64,000 nt of DNA from Limnephilus marmoratus (GCA_917880885.1 OU862915.1:38882676-38946675); one strand, 5' to 3'. Positions 46,143-57,273 are shown, counted from the first letter of the stretch. The notes: generated by a model from the letters alone, not told the origin. Translations and numbers: made by a program.

Positions 46143-47290
46143 TATATATATTGTAAATCAATATGTTATCTAGTAAACGCATGTTTCAAAATTTTAATTT
46201 TAGTTAAAATAAAATTATTGAAAACAATATCCGAACACTTATTTATGACCAAAATTTCTCAATTTTGTCTATCTATTTACGGTCTTACTAATTAATATAT
46301 TAAAGTTTTTTTTTTGCATTCTTATTTTGCTTAGACATTATTGAAAATTTGTAAATACTTATGATAAAAAAACAATTACAAAAAGTACAGAATTTTAATA
46401 GTTTTATCATCACGCCTTTCAGCATTTTTGGATGTAGGTATAAATTAAAGCAAATTTAGAATGAAATAAAATCGATATTGAGTAATAATTTAAAAAACTG
46501 GTATGGAGAATAATTAATCTTTCTCTGGAACCGCCCTGTTCGATCGTAAGAAGATTTTCGGCCGCTGGCTGGTTAAGAGGGCATTACCAGAGAAAGCCGG
46601 AAATACGTCATTTTCAAAAAAGTTTTTAGACGTATTGACTCTTTTCCGCAAAAAATTATAAATGGATTTCGAAAGATTGTTCTTTTATCTAGCATAGGTA
46701 TGTAATAAATTTTTAGAATTTTTTTTAATTTTTAGTATAATAAGGTTATTCCATAGGTCGTTGGCAGATTTGTTAAATTTTCAAAAAAGTTTTTGTATTA
46801 TACCACACCCATTTCAAATAATGTAATCATGCAGTAAAATAAATCAATACATTATCTAGCAAAGTTATGTATTAGAATTTTAATTTTAGTTTCAATAAAA
46901 TCATTAAAAAATATGTACGTACATGTGTTTCTTGACGAAAATTGGTCCATTTGTGTATTTATTTGCGCACTTACAAACTAATATATTTCAGATTTTTTTA
47001 ACATTTTTATTAAATTTAGACATTATTGAAAAATGATAAATACTTATAATCAAAAAATAACTACAAAAAGTACACTATTTTAATAGTTTTATCATCACGC
47101 CTTTCAGCATTTTTGGATGAAGGTATAAATTAAAGCTAATTTGGATTGAAATAAATTCGATATTGAGTTATAATTTAAAAAAGCTGGTACGGAGAATAAT
47201 CAATCTTTCTCATTGTAACCGCCCTGCACGATCGGAAGAACAACTTTCGACGAAATGTGGATTTTCGTCCGCTGGCTGGTTAAACGCTCT
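46143..47290 (+). repeat. Tandem duplication, ~687 bp period
   Basis: CGCCTTTCAGCATTTTTGGATG is at 46412 and 47099; flanking text (AATCAATA-TTATCTAG, TGGTATGGAGAATAAT) repeats with the same spacing. Copies have diverged. No gene. Confidence 0.75.
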
Positions 47291-47414
47291 TAAAGGCCCT
47301 TATTGTATAATTATCGCTCAACTACTGTGGATTTTACATGGAGGGGCGAAGATCTGTCTACACGAGATCCATCTATCTCTTGTAGCTCAAACTATCTCAA
47401 ACTGCTTTTATCTT

Positions 47415-47630
47415 GATATGATTTTAGATTTTCACCGCCAAAAGTATTTTCGTTAGTTGTTTTTGGGGTGTTATGCTGTGTTCGGCTACCTCCTTCATTA
47501 GCCAACGTTTCGGACAGCCTTCATCACATCTGCCCTGATAATGGATACTGCAATTCTGTCCGAAATGTTAGCTTAAGAAGGAGGTAGCGCAACACGGCAT
47601 AACGCCCCAAAAATAACCACCAAAAAATGC
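47415..47630. repeat. Palindromic PLE-type terminal repeat, second copy
   Basis: Starts GATTTTAGATTTTCACCGCC as at 29632, then TTAGCCAACGTTTCGGACAG; the right arm has CTGATAATGGATACTGC and CTGTCCGAAATG before GGAGGTAGCGCAACACGGC. Hammerhead-like core elements are present but mutated, and the two arms differ in length. Confidence 0.55.
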
Positions 47631-47707
47631 TTCACTGCCCACCGATTTTGCATCAGTTTTAGAATCATTTAAAATAACTTTCAATTTATATTCTCTCTTT
47701 TTCCCAG

Positions 47708-47982
47708 CAGCCGAAAAGGACCCCTCAAAATTCCACTCCGATCAAGACTTCTGGAAAGACTTCCCTCTGTTCACGGAGGCCTACGACGACCTGGACCCGG
47801 AGCACGAGCTGGACCCCGACAGCCTTTTCCACCACCCCGCGGCGGAGAGCACCGTGCCGCCTATCACCACCCCCGCGGAGCCGCGTCCCGTGTTCCTTGA
47901 TGGGGAGGAGGCTAACGTCACCGCGCAGCTGGGAGGCAGAACCTCCATGAGCTGTAGGGTCGAGCAGTTGGGAGATAAAACG
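47708..47982 (+). CDS. Dpr-family immunoglobulin protein, one internal exon (partial gene)
   Basis: A single exon of a cell-surface Ig-superfamily protein of the Dpr type, which in insects binds DIP receptors in neuronal recognition. The acceptor is TCTCTCTTTTTCCCAG with a second AG three bases later, so the exon starts at 47708 or 47711; the donor is ACG|GTAACA. The reading frame gives an acidic linker (DFWKDFPLFTEAYDDLDPEH), a Pro/Thr stretch (TVPPITTPAEPRP), then the first strands of an Ig V-type domain: NVTAQLGGRTSMSCRVEQLG followed by DKT. NVTAQLG, a Cys in the B strand and CRV-x-x-LG-DK(T) are typical of Dpr Ig1, where the next exon would start with VSW. The downstream exons are not found in the remaining 16 kb. 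Codon and base use are far more GC-rich than the surroundings. Which dpr paralogue it is cannot be decided. Confidence 0.85.
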
Positions 47983-48094
47983 GTAACAAATATATTTTTT
48001 CAAACAATATAATATATTTTTTTAGATATTCATAATTGGTTATAATTAGCTTATTTCAGTTTCAATTATTATTCTAACTCATCGAAACATTGTA
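47983..48094 (+). other. Start of the intron after the Dpr exon
   Basis: Donor GTAACAAATA; AT-rich with nothing else recognised. The intron probably includes most or all of the repeats to the right. Confidence 0.5.
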
Positions 48095-48545
48095 TAAATT
48101 TGGGAGGCGGATATGGGTATCGCCACCCCGGGAAACATTTATTCGATAAACAATACCTCAGCCGCAAGTGTGGTTCGCTACGTTTGGTTTCTTAGCAGTG
48201 GAGTCCAGATTTGTCGGGTGAGGTATGTCCATGCCTTGGCGACGAAAGTGCCTACAAGCTGTGTAGCGAGCCGAATCGAGAAAGGCAGTTGTATAGATAC
48301 TTTGAGCTCTCCGACTGGTCTCTCTCCATCCATGGCGTTGCACCACAGCGGCTGTGATGGATTCATATATCCGTCACTCCTGACACAGACCCCTAGATTC
48401 CTACTACTCCTCTTACCTTTTTCCTTCCCAGAATTTTGTTTTCTACCTTTCCTTAAAAAGACCCTCCATATAGCATTTCCAAAGATGATATAGTCCCTGA
48501 GAGAAATTATTTTCCTCAGGGCATTCTGTGTGAAAAACACCAAAA
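48095..48545 (-). mobile_element. S1, near full length
   Basis: GGGAGGCGGATATGGGTATC, TTATTCGATAAACAATACC, GTGGTTCGCTACG, CATGGCGTTGCACCACAGCG, AGCATTTCCAAAGATGA, CTGTGTGAAAAA. Inserted in the putative intron. ORFs on both strands within it are not conserved in other copies. Confidence 0.8.
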
Positions 48546-49414
48546 AATAAAATTGGAAAAAAATGGTTTCGGTGCGAATCAAAACAAACGGTTCAAAATT
48601 TTTCCAGATCTTTGATAACATAAACCAAAGATAACTTTAAATAAGCAAACCGAACATAGCAGTACTTAAAATCTGAAATACTGCAGGCCATCGTTTGGAA
48701 GCAGTGGTGATTTGTGGTCTTTCTAATTAAGAGGTCAATCGGAAGAAATTTTTTTTTTAAAACTCTCTCATCTCTGAAATCTACGATGATCTTTCTATGA
48801 GTATATATACTCACTTTCTCTCTTGATCTAAAGAAATTTAATCATATCACTGCACTAAAGATTAGAACAAGTTACAAGATAACAAGATTTGGCAATTCAT
48901 TAAGCCATATGTGGTGGCTTATGAATAAAACATTAATTTACAAAAGAACGTAATATTCAGTAATCAACCGAATTTCAGTAATTAAAAAAATCTCTACAAA
49001 ACAGGTTCCGTAGATGCCAATTTGGTGTTAAAAATCTCAGCTGCTGCGCACCCTTGCACCTTACAGATTACTAAGGCTTGCACACTCGCATAATTTACCT
49101 CTGAAGCTCCACGAGTACGTTTTGCAGGAACTATTTCTTAGAACAAAAGGTCCCGTAGTCGCTTGTTTTGAAACGCACGTATGGGATTTATTTATAAATC
49201 TCTGTCTTGAGTTGGGTTGATTCATTTGAAAAATGCGCTGTTGAAAGTCTGATAAAATTATAATACGAGTTCGTATTATTTTCTTGCATGGGAGCTCACT
49301 GCACAAACCACTGTTGTTCAAAAGGCAAGGATATTTCAAAAATTGCCCCAGCAAAGATACCAATTATCCTGGAGCCACATTTTCTATAACGACCTCTCAA
49401 ATAGTCATCCGTCA
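48546..49414. other. No recognisable feature
   Basis: AT-rich; no exon, RNA gene or repeat recognised. Confidence 0.45.
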
Positions 49415-49627
49415 TCTCTACATATCATAAATTAAAGTCCTCCGCCGCGTCTCTGTCTGTTCGCGATAAACTCAAAAACTACTGAACCGATTTTCATACA
49501 GTTTTCACCAATGGATTGAGTGGTTCATGAGGAAGGTTTAGATGTATAGAAGGGTCACTGTCTACTGTCTACATTTGATTTCGAAAACTCTGTGTAAAGC
49601 CCGGGCATCGCCGGGGACTTCAGCTAG
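49415..49627 (+). mobile_element. 213 bp non-autonomous Helitron
   Basis: Starts TCTCTACATATC after A, ends hairpin (CCCGGGCATCGCCGGG) + GACTTCAG + CTAG before T. The body has GTCCTCCGCCGCGTCTCTG, ATAAACTCAAAAACTACTGA and ACCGATTTTCATACAG, wording typical of short Helitrons in Lepidoptera and other insects. Confidence 0.85.
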
Positions 49628-49847
49628 TTCGATGTAATTCATTGTGTTCATTGCACTCATTTGACTACTATTCCGCCATTCCAATATTATTATAACTTTT
49701 AACGTAAAAGGCCATCACGCCAAAACCATGGACATTACAAAAATTGCACCCCAAAATATGCTAAAAATCTTGGAACAAAAATTTTCTTTGACGCCTTTTT
49801 TTACGTTAGCTGCACACATGGCGCCCTTTGACAATGTTGTGTGGGGG
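49628..49847. other. No recognisable feature
   Basis: Nothing recognised beyond ordinary AT-rich sequence. Confidence 0.4.
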
Positions 49848-50430
49848 TCTTTTCACGAAAGGAAGTATAGGAAGTTCTGGAAAAAAATAATGAAGAATAA
49901 GTGTTCAATGTATTCAGGAGTGACGGACGTATGAATCCAACCCTCCCACTGTGCAAGGCGATGTTCTGAGAGAGTCCTGCTGAAGAGGTCAAATCTCCCT
50001 CAACTTGGCTCTCCGTTTATACCTTTTTGGGGGAAGTTTAAAGACTGGGTAGTTTGGTTCCTTTTAAGTAAGACGCGCGTGGTCGAGTTTGGTTTATTGC
50101 AGAACGGGAATATTACAACAGGTGTTGTCTATCTGGGAGCTGGCTAATGAGAAAGCGAGTCTGACTACTACAACTCAATATATAATTCAGTGTCTTCTGT
50201 CTCGCTCATGTACACTAGTAGTCAAATTAGCCATTAACCATTCCAACACTGCCGATCCAGTCGTTGACAGACGCATCCACAAGACCCGGACAAACGTCAC
50301 CCCGTGAACCCGGGTACCCTTGCTAAGTCAGCAGACGTAACGAACCACTAGAGGTGACCTATGTCAGAGGTATTTGTTAACCAATAAATGGTTCCCGGAC
50401 GGCTGTACTCAAACCCGCCACCCAAATTCC
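49848..50430 (+). mobile_element. S1 with internal insertion
   Basis: Left part to about 50015 (GGAGTGACGGACGTATGAAT, CCTCCCACTGTGCAAGGCG) and right part from about 50235 (CATCCACAAGACCCGGAC, AACCACTAGAGGTGACC, AACCAATAAATGGTTCCC). About 220 bases between them are not S1 and are not recognised. Confidence 0.7.
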
Positions 50431-51056
50431 GTGTCAAGTGGGTAATCATTCATAATGTAAAAGATAATCATACAAATGGCATTACAAAAATTGTACCACA
50501 AAATACACGGATTTAAATTTCTAAAACAATCCTTAAGTAAAAGGGCGTGTGAAGTAGGGTAGGCGAGAATAAGGGAAAATGGAAAAGATAAAGAACACAA
50601 ATAACGTGAAAATCTGACCCGCATCACGGATCAGAATAAAACATACACTCTCAGCGGAGCATTGTTAATTTATTTAATTTAATGCTTTCATAAGCTCCTT
50701 TCAGGCCGCCGCATAATTCGCCCCCTGGATTCAATCCCCCAGAAGAGATAATATTATCCGTAACGCACAACCCCAAGATTTGACGAGTGCCTCCATAAAC
50801 AACATCCATTTTCGAGTAGATTTAATATATTTTGAAATGGTTAGCACACACTTGGTCTTAACATGAACAATAGTTAACTGTCTTGTGTACCATGTGTACA
50901 AAGAAGGGATAGTCAACCTGAGCAATAAAATGTTTTTAAAGATTAAATTAACCTTTTTTAAAGCTGGTTTGAAGAATTTTAACGTGCTTCAAAGAAATTT
51001 AAATTGATTAATCAATGTTCAAAAATAATTGATTCCACCACTCTTGTAAGCTTTTG
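50431..51056. other. No recognisable feature
   Basis: No repeat or gene recognised. Confidence 0.4.
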
Positions 51057-51400
51057 AGGACCTCGTGGTCAAGGGGTAAGCTTCTCGACTGCAAGATAGC
51101 AAGCCGGAGGTCATGGGTTAAAATTCGGCAATTTACTCTTTTAAAATAGTTAATAGTATACTTGCAGCACATTCCCGAGTGAGTGTTGGAACGTTGCTAG
51201 AAATGGCTTTGGCCGTGTTTGGTCACCAGATCTGCATAGCCTGATACTTCCCCACATTTCTCAACCCCATTTCCTTCCTCTTCCCCATCTTCTTCCCCCC
51301 CCCCACTATCTTCAGCCTCACTCAATTGGGGATGCGATTGTCTCACTGACTCCAGACGTTTGGGAGCAGTTGGAACTCTTGTGCGGTTTCGCATTAAAAA
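51057..51400 (+). mobile_element. S2 SINE
   Basis: tRNA-like head GACCTCGTGGTCAAGGGGTA with a decayed B box (GGGTTAAAATTC), a shortened middle, then GTTGCTAGAAATGGCTTTGG, GATCTGCATAGCCTGATAC, CTGACTCCAGACG and GACTCTTGTGCGG-like end. Confidence 0.75.
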
Positions 51401-54066
51401 ACAAGAAAAAACGATCATGAAAGAATTGCAGAATATTCAATCTTTGATGGAGGTAAGGGTTTCGAAAATCGTACGATCGCCGGCAAACAAATGCATTTTT
51501 TCTCCTTTAAAAATAAAATACTAAAAATAATACAGGTCCCAAGTGAGAATCACGTAGAACTCCACTGGAAGAATCAAATTGCTTTAAAAGTGTTATTTAA
51601 ATGTTTTTATGACTTTTGGGCCAGTTCAACATAATTAAAGAGCCGTATACCCGAACAAAAAAGAAGAAGATTGAGAGATGTGTAATTACCAATGTTGGAA
51701 AGAGAGGGTTAATATTTAGGACGATGAAATTGAAGCGAAAATTGTGAAAGTCTTTAATAAAACACGACTCGTTTAAAATAGAGCAAAAATCTGTCATTTT
51801 TTTCACACATTTAACTTCTAAAACAAGTGAAAAGAACGTGTTTCAAAATAATTTTCGGAGCATAAGTAAATAACTACGTTAAATTATTACAAGAGGAAAA
51901 GTATAAAATTATATCTAAAAGAAAGCACAAAACAAGCATTAATCTTTGTTAGGTTGCAAAATTGAATCTATATTCTTCCATCCCATGTCCATAATCCATA
52001 TCTTAATGCTTCTTTTGAAGTGGGCTATTTTTTATATTGCAAGGGGGAGTATATTTATTATAAATTTTATTATTTCTATTTTTTTATTATGCTGTTTAAT
52101 CAGAGGTAAAGTCACGAGGAGGAAATCCATAAATGGTTTTATTTTGGCTATAACTGGAAAACGGGAAAAATAATAAGTAAATAAATATTAAATAATTTTA
52201 TGAGAAGTATTGCATATTTCTTTGTTCAAAAGTGTTTTCGTTGTAGGTTGGTGGAATACATGTTGTTATGTGGAATCATGTGATATCGCCAAGAAACAAA
52301 CAATAGATTACATGGATTATGTTAACTTAATCTATTCGACGTAAGTTATTATTTCTTTACTGGCAATCTTCCGTTGTATTCGGGAACATTGACAAATTAT
52401 TGATACTAACGATAAAACTTTTATCGATGTGCTTTTGATAGTGTGTCAGGGCTCTCCTTGGGCTATGGCGTAGATAATGTAGGTTGTAGGTGGTTAAGAT
52501 GAAGCCATACTAAATAATGCAAATTCGTACAAAATCTTTCTTTTTTTTTGATCGCTTATATATTACAGATGCTTCAATTAAATACTGTGTGTAGAACTTA
52601 CCTTGGCCCTTAAAAATGTCGGTCTTTTTTTTAAATTCTAACTTAAAAAACAAATAAGGTCTATAAAAAATCACTTTCAAGTGCAAACTCTCCTACTTAT
52701 GAACCCCTTTTCGGGTACGGTTTTATTGTTTAATGTAGCAAATTCAGTTTATTTTAGAATTTCACAAAATGAAAAAAAATGCCTTTTTGCGTTATTTTAA
52801 AATACGGCCGGTAGTCGACGAATTTCGATTTTCAAAGTGAACCCTGTGCCTAAAGACTAAAGAACTAAAGACTAAAGGACTAAAAACTCGCCACATCCAT
52901 TTTGTATCAGTTCGGCCCCGGACGGAGTGGGGAACAGATATTAGGCTCCGCGTCGCTTGGTTCCGTGAAATCAAATTTAAATTTTCATTTTATTACAATA
53001 AACGTGCGTAAAAAAGGAGTTAATGTTATTTACAGGCCTTTACGAAATGAACCTGTAAAAAAATTCTCAAATACCTTTTCCAACCTTTCCAAAAGCTTTT
53101 TCTCAAGTATTTTTAAACTCCTCCCATAAAGGGGCGTTAATTCCGATTCCGATTTTTTTCTGGACTATTGGATCGCCTTAAACCTTTTCTATATGAAATT
53201 ATATAAAATTAAACCAGTTTCTCGCAATGATTATCCACCCCTATAATCAAGCCTCCTTCTTGTAACCATGCAAGATCAGGTACTAGAAGCAGATACGTAG
53301 TAGTAATAGACAGTTGCTAGTAGCTAAGCAGTGTGAAACCAAGTGGTTGTTTATTAAACAGTAATATCTCACCAAGGCGATGTTAGGCACTTACTGTTTT
53401 ACGGCAGATTAATGTAAATTACGATCTCGTAGTTACTGTACTGATGCGACGCCTCCTCAAGAGTTACGACAGTATGTTAAACAGGGATGTTTGCGCTGAT
53501 TGAAGGGTGTGAAACTGTTTATAGTTTCTTAAAACATTATTACATCAGTTCAAAAAGATTTTTGCGTTGCAAATTTTAAAACCTCATTGCAAAGTTGTAA
53601 GTCCTAACGACGTCACATTTGAAAATCCGACTTTTTGGTCGGTTTTACATCTACTCCTATTCATACATCTCGGTACAGTTCTCTGTACAGTTCATACATC
53701 TCTTCTTCAAGGAATCCAGCACGGTTAAACCAAAAATTCGCTATATCAGATCGGTACGCTTAACTGCCGAACATTTCTCGAGTACGGTTGCGGTCGTTGG
53801 ACATCCCATGCTGATATTGTCAACTAAATAAATAAGAAGTCTCTGTATCAGCTTTCCTAAAGGTCAAACGGCAACGTGCGTACGAATAAATTGACAATGG
53901 TCGATTTGCAGTATAATAATGTTATACATACTCACAATAATATACATTGCCAGTCCACGTCTACTTTTTGACACTTTCAAAACTAAATGACTAAAAAGGG
54001 AGTAAATTGGTGAATATAACCCGTTGAACGCTGAAGAGCTTTCTCAATTCCGTTTTTCCAAGCTCG

Positions 54067-54068
<2 letters not shown>
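51401..54068. other. No recognisable gene; minor simple repeats
   Basis: AT-rich to about 52790. 52850-52887 is a short CTAAAGA-type repeat. 53590-53880 is somewhat GC-richer, with a CATACATCTC direct repeat, but no exon or ORF could be supported. Confidence 0.45.
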
Positions 54069-54099
<31 letters not shown>

Positions 54100-54169
54100 T
54101 GAAAAAAAAGTTATACAATATTACAAGAAATCAAAACAAAAATAAAAATGTTACAGAAAAAAGAAAAGT

Positions 54170-54204
54170 CCCAATAAACTACTTTTAAGTAGTTTGTCAT
54201 TGGG
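54170..54204 (-). other. 3' UTR stem-loop of the LINE
   Basis: CCCAAT and ATTGGG enclose a perfect AAACTACTT/AAGTAGTTT stem with a two-base loop. Such 3' hairpins are RT recognition signals in some LINEs. Confidence 0.6.
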
Positions 54205-54280
54205 TGCTTTTACTTTAAAGTTTTTAAAACATAAAACTTATTAAGCAGTTAGACATTTTTTTTGTGTTACTACAAAAATG

Positions 54281-55480
54281 TTAATATAAACAATTTCTTT
54301 CGGCGAGCCAATTTTTCAATATGATATTTGTTTTTACATTATTTGTACATTTTTTAATTTTAGCAGGTAACATATTTAAGCATGTAGGTATCATGTAGTC
54401 CAGCGTTCTTTGTCCATATTTGTTTAAGTGCTTAGGTACGATTAGTCCTTCATTTAACGTAAATCGAGTATTGTAAGTGTGGTCCAGTCTATTTATGTAT
54501 ACAGGGCTATTCATATGCTGAAAAATAATTTTATGCCACAGAATTGCTCTTACTGAGAGAATTTTAAGATTCTGGTAAAAGTACGGAACATTGTGTCTTT
54601 TTTCGTATAAACTTTTATGAGCTAATAATTTAACTAATGAATTTTGGACAGATTGAACATGATTAACATTTGTCTTACAGGAAAGTCCCCAAGCTGTAAT
54701 TCCGTACCTTATAATAGACTCAGCTAATGATAAATAAATAATTCTAAGTGTGCATATTGGAACATAGAATTTAAGTTTATATAATCTACTAACAATAGAT
54801 CTCAAACGTTCACAGACTTTATTTATTTGTAAATCCCATTTAAAAAAGCAGTCAATAATTACACCTAAATAAACATATTCTTTAACCACTTCAATATTTT
54901 CGCATGTACACAATGCTGGGATACCAATATGTAAGCAATCTGAACCGTGTGTTTTTATTTCTGGTGTAATACTATTTGTCTTGGCATTGGGTGATCTAAT
55001 GTGTATCAATTTAGTTTTTTTTGCATTTATGATTAAACCAGAGTCATGAGACCATTTCAAAAGCTCAATGTAATCTTTTTGTAAGAGTTCAATACATAAT
55101 TTTAAATCACTGCGAGAAATCACTAGTGCAGTATCATCCGCATACACGAAGTGTTTTACATGTTTAAAGATGTACTTAATAAAAGATACATAAATGATAT
55201 ATAAAATTGGACCTAATATGGAACCTTGAGGAACGCCAGCTAAAATTTTTCTTTTTTTACTTAAAGTGTTCAAAAGCTTTATTTTCATGCTACGGTTGTT
55301 CAAGTAATTTTCAAAGAGTTTTAGGAGTTTTCCTCTTATTCCTATGATTTCTAGTATCTGCAATAATTTTCTATGATTAATAGTGTCAAACGCTTTAGAA
55401 TAATCTATAAATAAAACTAATACATGATTTTTACTATTTAGTTCATTATTTATTAAACTGGCAAATTTTTGAAGTAGCAT
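54281..55480 (-). CDS. LINE ORF2, reverse transcriptase second part (out of frame)
   Basis: The 399-codon frame carries the catalytic core of the RT: LVLFIDYSKAFDT (residues 22-34, motif A with the catalytic Asp), AGVPQGSILGP (81-91, motif B), FVYADDTAL (111-119, motif C with the catalytic Asp pair), followed by the thumb and a long C-terminal region with LRIIYLSLAESIIRYGITAW and ending NWLAERNCLY. There is no RNase H domain. The apparent start Met is internal to the RT; the true polypeptide continues from the upstream frame. The change of frame is explained by a run of nine A (T at 55491-55499), where one more A would restore continuity. Apart from that the frame is open throughout, so the element is young or the run is a sequencing error. 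Confidence 0.85.
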   Translation of the reverse strand: MLLQKFASLINNELNSKNHVLVLFIDYSKAFDTINHRKLLQILEIIGIRGKLLKLFENYLNNRSMKIKLLNTLSKKRKILAGVPQGSILGPILYIIYVSFIKYIFKHVKHFVYADDTALVISRSDLKLCIELLQKDYIELLKWSHDSGLIINAKKTKLIHIRSPNAKTNSITPEIKTHGSDCLHIGIPALCTCENIEVVKEYVYLGVIIDCFFKWDLQINKVCERLRSIVSRLYKLKFYVPICTLRIIYLSLAESIIRYGITAWGLSCKTNVNHVQSVQNSLVKLLAHKSLYEKRHNVPYFYQNLKILSVRAILWHKIIFQHMNSPVYINRLDHTYNTRFTLNEGLIVPKHLNKYGQRTLDYMIPTCLNMLPAKIKKCTNNVKTNIILKNWLAERNCLY

Positions 55481-57273
55481 TTCGGTACCCTTTTTTTTTG
55501 GAATCCATATTGATTTTTATCAATAATAGAAAAATCTTCTAAATATTTTATTAGTTTCGACTGAATGTATTTTTCAAGAATTTTTTCGAGTGATGGCAAG
55601 ATACTAATCGGTCTATAATTACCCAATAGAGTGTGATCACCTCCTTTATAAATGGGTCTGATAATACTACATTTTAAGTCATCTGGAATTTTTGCTTCAA
55701 ATAAAATTCTATTTACAAAATGTGCTATGATTGGAGCTAAAATTATTATATGTTTTTTAATATCGCTCATTCTGATATTATCAATTCCAGGAGAAGAACT
55801 TTTAAGTTGCCGCACAATGCTTTTTATATCAGCAATTTTGGCCCTTGGTAGGTACATGCTATGAGGCATCTTCTCTGGTTCAAAAGCAGTTGTCCTGTAA
55901 TTACATTTATGTAACATATTGCAAACACTGTCAGAGAAATAATTAACAAAATCATTAGTTACATTTTCTTTGGTCTGATCTTTCATCAAATATTTGGAGG
56001 CAACTTGGTCACAATCATTTTTAGGTTTCTTACCTAAAATTTGATTACACTCGTCCCATGTCTTTTTTGAATCTTGAAATAAATTTTTGAATTTGTCATT
56101 ATAGTATGAGGTTTTTAATTTAAGTAAAAATTTATTTAAAACATTTCGATAACACTTATATTCTTTTTCATAGTATTTATTTGTTGGGGCATTTTTCCAA
56201 CGCTTATATAAATAATCTCTTTTTTTAATTTTATATAGTGCATCAGTAGATATCCAATCATTTATGGCATGAGGTCGGCTTTTAGGTTTTCTGCTTATTG
56301 TAATGGTGCTGTTTTTATACAAGTCGTCAAAATAATTTCTAATTTTTAAATAAATAACCGAACATTCGGTTTCCTTTAGAAGCGACTTCCAGTCATAATT
56401 ATAAATATGTTTATCAATCTGTTTTTGCGAAAGAATTTTGACGTTATTAGAATCGCTAGAGTTGAGATTATCTACCGACTTATAGAGTATGCTTACAGCT
56501 GTTGTATTATGGTCGGCAATATTATAATCACATACGCACGCGGAGATTGTACTGGTTAATCCAGTAGGTAACTTTCCGCTTACTCGCACAAAAATGTGAT
56601 CTAAGCATGAACTAATAATTTTCTCTTGAACTATTACTTCTCGTGTAACATAATTTATACATTTTTTTAAATAGTTATTAGTAAGAATATTTTCGTATTT
56701 TATAATGATAGCATCATTTTTATGTAATAAATTTAAATTTACATCGCCAAAAAATATTAAACTTTCATTTGATTTAATATTGTCTTCAAACACAATTGAT
56801 ATTTCTGATAAAAATGCTTGCTTATTTAAATTCGGGGGTCGGTATATTGCCAAGACATTTAAAGTACTGTTATTTGGAAGTGTCAATATTCCAAAAACGT
56901 TCTCAAAATATTTACTGTCCAGAAATATTTGCGAAAAGGAGAGGTTATTCTTTACATATAACAAAATGCCTCCACCGGATTTATGGTTTCTGCAATAGTG
57001 ATACGAATTGAAACCGGGAATATCATAAAGATTAACAAGTTCCGAACGAATTGCAGTTTCGCAAAGCATTAGTACATCAATGTGATTTAAACAGTCTTTA
57101 AAATAAACATGAAATAGGTCCCAGTACCTACCTATAGATCTAATGTTTAGTTCCACAAAATTGAGTTTACTCGTTTCACGTTTCATTGTGTCTTGCTTAC
57201 GAAGCCATTCGCACAGGTTATTTATCTTACAAAAATTAATTTCATTATCATCATCTATGAAACTAAAAGACAT
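55453..57273 (-). CDS. LINE ORF2, endonuclease and RT first part
   Basis: 606-codon frame. Residues about 38-260 are an apurinic-like endonuclease: LNIRSI (42-47), CETAI (71-75, catalytic Glu), YRPP (144-147), GDVNLNLL (176-183, catalytic Asp/Asn), SCLDHIFVR (222-230) and ADHN (253-256, terminal Asp-His). The RT begins at about residue 480 with SSSPGIDNIR, IPDDLKCSIIRPIYKGGD and NYRPISILPSLEKILEKYI, ending QYGFQKK before the frame shifts. The start ATG overlaps the stop of the preceding ORF by 11 bases (ATGTCTTTTAG). The endonuclease nicks the target and the RT copies the RNA at the nick in the nucleus, by family knowledge. Confidence 0.85.
   Translation of the reverse strand: MSFSFIDDDNEINFCKINNLCEWLRKQDTMKRETSKLNFVELNIRSIGRYWDLFHVYFKDCLNHIDVLMLCETAIRSELVNLYDIPGFNSYHYCRNHKSGGGILLYVKNNLSFSQIFLDSKYFENVFGILTLPNNSTLNVLAIYRPPNLNKQAFLSEISIVFEDNIKSNESLIFFGDVNLNLLHKNDAIIIKYENILTNNYLKKCINYVTREVIVQEKIISSCLDHIFVRVSGKLPTGLTSTISACVCDYNIADHNTTAVSILYKSVDNLNSSDSNNVKILSQKQIDKHIYNYDWKSLLKETECSVIYLKIRNYFDDLYKNSTITISRKPKSRPHAINDWISTDALYKIKKRDYLYKRWKNAPTNKYYEKEYKCYRNVLNKFLLKLKTSYYNDKFKNLFQDSKKTWDECNQILGKKPKNDCDQVASKYLMKDQTKENVTNDFVNYFSDSVCNMLHKCNYRTTAFEPEKMPHSMYLPRAKIADIKSIVRQLKSSSPGIDNIRMSDIKKHIIILAPIIAHFVNRILFEAKIPDDLKCSIIRPIYKGGDHTLLGNYRPISILPSLEKILEKYIQSKLIKYLEDFSIIDKNQYGFQKKRVPKCYFKNLPV

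Noticed and set aside
47725..48003. 92-codon minus-strand frame with GC-rich codons
   Set aside because: Antisense of the Dpr-type exon; runs past the donor site and has no recognised domain.
52902..53831. Possible coding exon in the GC-richer stretch near 53.6 kb
   Set aside because: No domain, no consistent splice sites, and frames are short.
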